A stretch of 64,000 nucleotides of DNA from Paraburkholderia hiiakae (lineage in GTDB: Bacteria; Pseudomonadota; Gammaproteobacteria; Burkholderiales; Burkholderiaceae): positions 62,001 to 126,000 of the forward strand of contig NZ_CAJHCQ010000010.1 of NCBI RefSeq assembly GCF_904848665.1, read 5' to 3'. This document shows positions 59,627 through 64,000 of this stretch, piece by piece. Position 1 is the stretch's first letter; every line of letters starts with the position of its first letter. The translations under genes were made by a program, and so were the position numbers. The notes beneath the pieces were generated by a model, which did no database searches, was not told where the DNA came from, and was given only the letters and a program-made list of their open reading frames with translations.

Positions 59627-60907
59627 ATGAAGCTAGCGAAAACGGAGGAATTGCCGCAGTCGAGTGCCTGGTGGGCGCCCGGCTGGATGTCGCGCCTCGA
59701 CACGCGAGGCAAAAGGGCGTTCGCGGCCTCCTTTGGCGGATGGGCCATCGATGCGTTCGATTTCATGATCTTCAGCTTCGTGATTTCGGCGCTCACGCGC
59801 GGCCTTGCCATCGACAGGGGGAAGATCGGTCTGATCGGCACCGCGACGTTGCTTGCCTCGGCGGCAGGCGGCTGGATCGCGGGAATGCTGGCTGATCAAT
59901 TCGGGCGGGTGCGCATGCTGCAGGCGACCATTCTCTGGTTTTCCGTTTGCACCATCCTGATTGGCTTCGCGCAGAATTTTGAGCAGCTCCTTACGCTCCG
60001 TATCCTTCAAGGCCTCGGCTTCGGCGGCGAATGGGCGATCGGTGCGGTCCTGATTGCGGAAACGGTGCGCGCGGAAGATCGCGGCAAGGCCGTGGGCTTC
60101 GTGCAAAGCGGCTGGTCGCTTGGCTGGGGCGCGGCGGCGATTGCCTACAGCCTCGCGTTTTCCCTCCTGCCAGAGCAGCTTGCCTGGCGTTCGCTGTTCT
60201 GGGCCGGCGCGTTTCCCGCGCTGATCGTGCTCTTCGTGCGGCGCAACGTCGACGAGCCCGACATCTTTCTTCACACGCGCGCGAAACAGAGAATGTCCGG
60301 CGAGAAGCCGCACCTGCTGGCGATTTTCGCGCCGCCGCTCGCGATGACGACCCTCAAAGCCTCGGCGCTCTGCACGGCGCTCACAGGCGGCTACTACGCC
60401 ATGTCGACCTGGCTCCCGACGTTTCTCAAGGTCGAGCGGCATCTCTCCGTGCTCAACACCGGCGGCTATTTGATGGTCTTGATCGTCGGTTCGTTTTGCG
60501 GATTTATCGCGGGAGCGTATCTGGCGGATCTGTGGGGCAGGCGCCGGACGTTTATCGCTTTTTCACTGGCGGCGGCGGTGTGCCTGTACGTGTACCTGAA
60601 GCTTCCGCTTACCGATGCGCAGATGCTTGTCCTTGGCTTCCCGCTCGGTCTGACGTCTTGCGGCGTTTTCTCCGGCATGGGCGCGTATCTGAGCGAGCTG
60701 TATCCCTCGCACGTCCGGGCTTCAGGCCAAAGCTTCTGCTACAACTTCGGCCGCGGCATTGGTGCGTTATTTCCCGCGCTGGTCGGTTTTCTGAGCGAAT
60801 CGTCGTCACTCGGTAACGCGATCGCGATCTTCGCCGGTTTCGCCTACGCCATTTCGGTCGTGATGGCGGTAACGCTGCCGGAGACGAAAAGCAGGCAGTT
60901 GCAATGA
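59627..60907 (+). CDS. MFS transporter of organic acids (AAHS/SHS-like)
   Basis: 426 aa, about 12 predicted helices. FGGWAIDAFDFMIFSFVISA (helix 1 with the D.FDF motif of aromatic-acid/lactate-type carriers), MLADQFGRVRMLQATILWFS, RILQGLGFGGEWAIGAVLIA and ETVRAEDRGKAVGFVQSGWS are typical. It likely imports the acid degraded by the amidohydrolase. Its stop overlaps the next ATG by four bases (ATGA), indicating an operon under the divergent IclR regulator. Confidence 0.9.
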   Translation: MKLAKTEELPQSSAWWAPGWMSRLDTRGKRAFAASFGGWAIDAFDFMIFSFVISALTRGLAIDRGKIGLIGTATLLASAAGGWIAGMLADQFGRVRMLQATILWFSVCTILIGFAQNFEQLLTLRILQGLGFGGEWAIGAVLIAETVRAEDRGKAVGFVQSGWSLGWGAAAIAYSLAFSLLPEQLAWRSLFWAGAFPALIVLFVRRNVDEPDIFLHTRAKQRMSGEKPHLLAIFAPPLAMTTLKASALCTALTGGYYAMSTWLPTFLKVERHLSVLNTGGYLMVLIVGSFCGFIAGAYLADLWGRRRTFIAFSLAAAVCLYVYLKLPLTDAQMLVLGFPLGLTSCGVFSGMGAYLSELYPSHVRASGQSFCYNFGRGIGALFPALVGFLSESSSLGNAIAIFAGFAYAISVVMAVTLPETKSRQLQ

Positions 60908-61860
60908 ACCCGCGTACAGACTGCGATACGGCCGATATCGATTTTCCGATGCCACCCGGCGCGTGTGACTGTCACACGCACGTGTTTCCGAATGACGCGC
61001 GCTTCCCGTTTTCCCCTGCGAGAAAGTACACGCCGCCATTCGCGAGCGTTGAACAGCTTTGTGCACTGCTCGATCGCCAGCGGCTTCAGCGCGTGGTGAT
61101 TGTGCAGCCGAGCGTGTACGGCGCGGACAACTCAGCAACCTTGCATGCCGTCGAGGCGATCGGACAGCGGCGGGCACGAGCCGTGGCGGTGATAGACAGC
61201 GGCGCGCGAGGCGCCCACCTCGACGCGCTTCACGCTGCGGGCGTGCGCGGTGTGCGTGTGAATCTGGAGATGCTGGGCGAAAGCGACCCCACGCGCTGCG
61301 GCGATCTGTTGCGACAAACCGCGCGGCAGATTGCCGGCCGCGGCTGGCACATGCAGATCTATAGCCGGCTCGATGTTGTCGCGGCCCTGAGCGGTGTGAT
61401 CGCCGCACTCGATGTGCCCGTGGTGCTCGATCACTTCGCGCGGGCGCGTGCCAGCGACGGTCCGGCGCAGCCTGGCCTCGAAGCCATATTGCGGCTGGTG
61501 CGCGAAGGCCGCGTGTACGTGAAGCTGTCCGCGCCTTACCTGTGTATGCAAAGCGACGCGGATCGCACCGGCCTCGGCGCGATCGCGCGGGCGTTCATTG
61601 CGGCCAATGCGCAGCGCGTGGTCTGGGCGAGCAACTGGCCGCACCCCGACGCCTCGCACGGCGGCAAGCCTGACCTCACGCGCATCAGTCCACCCTGTGC
61701 GGTGAACGACGGCGAACTGCTGAACCTGCTGGGCGAGTGGGCGCCCGACCCCGCGATACGCCAGCGCATCCTCGTCGACAACCCGGCGAGACTCTATGAC
61801 TTCGACGACCTTGCCTGTGCCGATGGCGTCGACACTTGCGGCGCGAGTGCCGCCGAGTGA
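60904..61860 (+). CDS. Amidohydrolase-2 family metal-dependent hydrolase (LigI/PDC hydrolase-like)
   Basis: 318 aa. PPGACDCHTHVFPNDARFPF has the HxH motif of the TIM-barrel amidohydrolases, followed by the R(F/Y)PF..AR.Y.PP pattern seen in 2-pyrone-4,6-dicarboxylate hydrolase relatives. LQRVVIVQPSVYGADNSATL, VRGVRVNLEMLGESD, DVPVVLDHFARA and VVWASNWPHPDASHGGKPDL (metal Asp/His region) complete the set. It probably opens a lactone or pyrone. A cupin gene follows 21 bp later. Confidence 0.87.
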   Translation: MNPRTDCDTADIDFPMPPGACDCHTHVFPNDARFPFSPARKYTPPFASVEQLCALLDRQRLQRVVIVQPSVYGADNSATLHAVEAIGQRRARAVAVIDSGARGAHLDALHAAGVRGVRVNLEMLGESDPTRCGDLLRQTARQIAGRGWHMQIYSRLDVVAALSGVIAALDVPVVLDHFARARASDGPAQPGLEAILRLVREGRVYVKLSAPYLCMQSDADRTGLGAIARAFIAANAQRVVWASNWPHPDASHGGKPDLTRISPPCAVNDGELLNLLGEWAPDPAIRQRILVDNPARLYDFDDLACADGVDTCGASAAE

Positions 61861-61881
61861 GTTTCCTCCAGGAGCCGAGAC

Positions 61882-62400
61882 ATGCAAACCTTCGAATCGA
61901 CCCCGTCCTCTTCCACCATTGTCCGGAGCACCGCCGAATGGCTGAGCGCGATGGCCGAGCTGGAAAAGCGCACGAAGCCCACCTTCTTTCATGCGCGCGC
62001 CCAGTTGCCGGAGCAAGGACGCACGAACATCGTGCTCGGTGCGACGCGCACGCTCAGCGTGGTCCTCAAGACATACGCGAGCGGCGGCGAAAACGAGCTG
62101 CACGCGCACACGAATGAAGATCACATGTTCTACATTCTGCAGGGAAGCGCGACCTTCCACGGACCCAACGGGGAAGTGCGGGTCGTGTCGAAGAATGAAG
62201 GCATTCTGCTGCCGCGCGGTACGTTCTATTCCTTCTGCGCGGACGAACGCGAGCCGCTGGTCATGCTGCGCGTTGGCGCCGTGGTGGATGCGTCGACCGA
62301 TCCGCTTGCACGCGTCGGTATCGACAATTTGCCGCTTGACGGTTTTTCCGAGGCGAACAAGGAGGTGCCGCTGATTCTCGGCGACCGCTGGTTCGCCTGA
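61882..62400 (+). CDS. Cupin-domain protein
   Basis: 172 aa; GGAGCCGAG precedes ATG 61882. One cupin barrel: ASGGENELHAHTNEDHMFYI (two His and a Glu/Asp metal motif, 'HAHTNEDH'), LQGSATFHGPNGEVRVVSKN and EGILLPRGTFYSFCADEREP (second motif lacks the usual His, having Tyr-Ser-Phe). It may be a small dioxygenase, isomerase or binding protein for the pathway of the preceding two genes. Confidence 0.85.
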   Translation: MQTFESTPSSSTIVRSTAEWLSAMAELEKRTKPTFFHARAQLPEQGRTNIVLGATRTLSVVLKTYASGGENELHAHTNEDHMFYILQGSATFHGPNGEVRVVSKNEGILLPRGTFYSFCADEREPLVMLRVGAVVDASTDPLARVGIDNLPLDGFSEANKEVPLILGDRWFA

Positions 62401-62417
62401 GTATTTCGGGCGGCACG

Positions 62418-63239
62418 CTAGCGCGTGCGGCGCAGCGTCATCGAAAACGTGAAGCTTTCGGCGGGATAGTGGGCGATCGACACTTCGGCAGTCTTCCCCG
62501 AAGCGATCCGGAACGTGCGGATCACTTCGACCGACGTCTCACCGGGATCGGCGCGCAGGGCGGCCGCCACTTGCGTGGGCATCGGGGAGGTGCGCAGCGT
62601 CTGCTCGACCTCGACGATGCGCTCGCCATAGAGCGTCTCGATCAGCTCGAATATCGGCCCCTTGTTGTGGTCCAGCAGGCGCGCCACGCCCGCGTAGTCT
62701 TCGTGAACGAACACTTCCATCCAGCAGGCGGGCGCTTTGTCATCGGCGGGGAAACGAAAGCCGTCGACGCGCAGCCACTGTTCGCCCACGCTGGCGCCGA
62801 GCCGCGCCGCGAGCGCGGCGTCTGCCGTCACCATTTCGATCGAGTCGATCTGGAACTGCAGGGCCGAAACGAACGAGAACAGGTCGTTGATCGAAGCGAT
62901 TTCGTGGATGTACGCGCCGCTGCCCGCTGCCGGCCGCACGACCGTGGTCGGTGCGCCCCGGCGGGACGCGATGAGACCGTCGTCGCGCAGCCTGCGCAGT
63001 GCTTCGCGGATCGTATGGCGGCTCACCGAGAAGCGGTTGGCGAGCAGATCCTCGGAAGGCAGTTGCGTGCCGACCGGATAGACGCCCTTCAGGATCTCCG
63101 ACTTCAGAGTGGAGACAACCTGGCCATAGAGCGGCTCCGACCGAGCCTTCACGCCGCCCGCGCGTTTTGCCGGGGCTTGTGCGCCCTTTGTCCGTTCACT
63201 CTTTGCCTTTGCGGCCGATGATGCAGTGCGCTGACCCAA
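62418..63239 (-). CDS. GntR-family regulator, HutC/UTRA subfamily
   Basis: 273 aa from TTG 63239, with GGAGGG five bases upstream (no ATG fits; longer frames are not family-like). After a Lys/Ala-rich lead, the HTH reads PLYGQVVSTLKSEILKGVYP, VGTQLPSEDLLANRFSVSRH, TIREALRRLRDDGLIASRRG. The C-terminal UTRA domain includes WLRVDGFRFPADDKAPACWM and LYGERIVEVEQTLRTSPMPT, FTFSMTLRRTR at the end. It lies convergent to the cupin gene and in the same direction as the FMN enzyme gene further right, so it may regulate that unit. Confidence 0.9.
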   Translation of the reverse strand: MGQRTASSAAKAKSERTKGAQAPAKRAGGVKARSEPLYGQVVSTLKSEILKGVYPVGTQLPSEDLLANRFSVSRHTIREALRRLRDDGLIASRRGAPTTVVRPAAGSGAYIHEIASINDLFSFVSALQFQIDSIEMVTADAALAARLGASVGEQWLRVDGFRFPADDKAPACWMEVFVHEDYAGVARLLDHNKGPIFELIETLYGERIVEVEQTLRTSPMPTQVAAALRADPGETSVEVIRTFRIASGKTAEVSIAHYPAESFTFSMTLRRTR

Positions 63240-63334
63240 CGAATCCCTCCATGCCCAAAATGCGCTGTGGAACTTTACCACGCTGGGCGCGGGGCTCCGG
63301 CGTGCGGCGCGGCTGCATCGGCCGGTTGCTTCGA

Positions 63335-64000
63335 TTACCGGCCTGCCGTCACATACGCCTCGGGACGATTCGCATGAAGCGTTGGCACAGCGTCCACGTG
63401 CGGTGTCGGACGCGTCTCGCGGTGGGGCGCTTCCAGCCAGGCTTCGTTCAGCTCGCTGGTGCGCGGGCAGCCCAGTTGCCCGCAAACGAGATCAAGCTCC
63501 TGCCGAAGGATCGAAAGCGCACGCAGCGCGCCTTCCGTGCCCCCGGCGCTCACGCCGTAAGCCGGCGCGCGGCCGACGAACGTGAAACGCGCGCCGAGGC
63601 ACAAGGCGGTCGCTACATCGGCTCCGCGGCGAATCCCGCTGTCGAGCATGACCGTGACCCGATTGCCCACGGCCGCCACGACGTCGGGCAGCGCATCGAT
63701 TGGCGCCCTCGAACGATCGAGCTGACGGCCGCCATGATTCGAGACGATGATGCCGTCCACACCGGCCGCGACGGCTTTCGCTGCGTCGTCGGGGTGCATG
63801 ATGCCTTTGAGGACGAGCGTGCCGCTCCATTCGCGGCGGATCCTCTCGATCGTCCGCCAGGACTGCGCGGTTGGCACCTGCTCCGCATAGAAGCTTGTAA
63901 GCGCGCGTGCGTTGGTGCCGGGCGGTGCGTAGCGGCGGTAGTTCTCCATAAACGGCAGGCCGCTAGTCAGGTATTCGAGCACCCATGCAGGATGCCGGGC
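63335..64000 (-). CDS. FMN-dependent alpha-hydroxyacid dehydrogenase (partial, 5' end beyond window)
   Basis: 222 codons seen; the frame continues past the right edge. The C-terminal half of the lactate/mandelate/glycolate dehydrogenase family is clear: GTLVLKGIMHPDDAAKAVAA (FMN Lys), GVDGIIVSNHGGRQLDRSRA (catalytic His-Gly-Gly-Arg), VTVMLDSGIRRGADVATALC (FMN phosphate Arg) and GARFTFVGRAPAYGVSAGGT. It oxidises a 2-hydroxyacid to a 2-keto acid. The last ~30 residues (RETRPTPHVDAVPTLHANRP) are an extended tail. The gene lies 95 bp upstream of the UTRA regulator's start, in the same direction. Confidence 0.93.
   Translation of the reverse strand, partial: ARHPAWVLEYLTSGLPFMENYRRYAPPGTNARALTSFYAEQVPTAQSWRTIERIRREWSGTLVLKGIMHPDDAAKAVAAGVDGIIVSNHGGRQLDRSRAPIDALPDVVAAVGNRVTVMLDSGIRRGADVATALCLGARFTFVGRAPAYGVSAGGTEGALRALSILRQELDLVCGQLGCPRTSELNEAWLEAPHRETRPTPHVDAVPTLHANRPEAYVTAGR

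Overview
The window is high-GC DNA with dense, often overlapping genes. The gene families (LIV-type ABC importers, ACS-type MFS carriers, many GntR/FCD and IclR regulators, class III CoA-transferases) suggest a Burkholderiales bacterium, possibly Paraburkholderia or a relative. This is an inference from gene content, not a taxonomic test. No tRNA, rRNA, CRISPR array, transposase or integrase was recognised.

Region 1 (1-22370, all minus strand) is most of an extracellular contractile injection system (eCIS), a phage-tail-like particle related to Afp/PVC/MAC. In transcription order it reads: small winged-helix-like protein, small beta protein, sheath, tube, zinc-ribbon gp26-like baseplate protein, proline-rich linker, DUF4255 terminator, AAA+ ATPase, 73-aa protein, very large DUF4157 (eCIS core) protein, tube-initiator/hub adaptor, LysM protein, gpD-like hub, gp5/gpV-like spike, PAAR tip, gp25-like baseplate protein, two large baseplate-J proteins, and a tail-protein-I/beta-helix protein running off the left edge. 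Many genes overlap by ATGA, which implies one translationally coupled operon. Tail fibre and tape measure were not seen and may lie left of base 1.

Region 2 (22997-31216) is divergent from the eCIS operon. It encodes a lysozyme-like protein, a fusion of an alpha/beta-hydrolase (lipase motif) with a CHAT caspase-like protease, a second CHAT protease with a helical/TPR-like C-terminus, and a convergent 259-aa protein of unknown function. With the HNH-like motif inside the DUF4157 protein, these are the best candidates for cargo, effectors or accessory functions of the particle, and they are the most novel part of the window.

Region 3 (31826-42112) is a carboxylic-acid catabolic module: an FCD-type GntR regulator, a minus-strand flavoprotein/PrpD-like/MFS operon, and a plus-strand MFS/aldehyde dehydrogenase/hydroxyacid dehydrogenase/MFS operon. 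Two 22-bp palindromes of the same design lie upstream of the regulator and in the divergent promoter region, where one overlaps a predicted -10 box.

Region 4 (42303-57888) is a CoA-thioester catabolic cluster. It has a complete LIV-type ABC importer, three class III CoA-transferase genes, two hot-dog-fold hydratases, an SDR, a hydroxyisobutyrate-dehydrogenase-like enzyme, an SMP-30-type lactonase, an isochorismatase-fold protein, a CitE-like lyase and a GntR/FCD regulator. The perfect palindrome AGAATGCATTCT occurs three times at its promoters. The CoA-transferase, hydratase and CitE-like lyase set resembles the logic of itaconate/mesaconate degradation, but the substrate is not determined.

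Region 5 (57951-64000) holds a CadD-like membrane protein, an IclR regulator divergent from an MFS/amidohydrolase/cupin operon, a GntR/UTRA-type regulator, and the C-terminal part of an FMN-dependent alpha-hydroxyacid dehydrogenase cut by the right edge.
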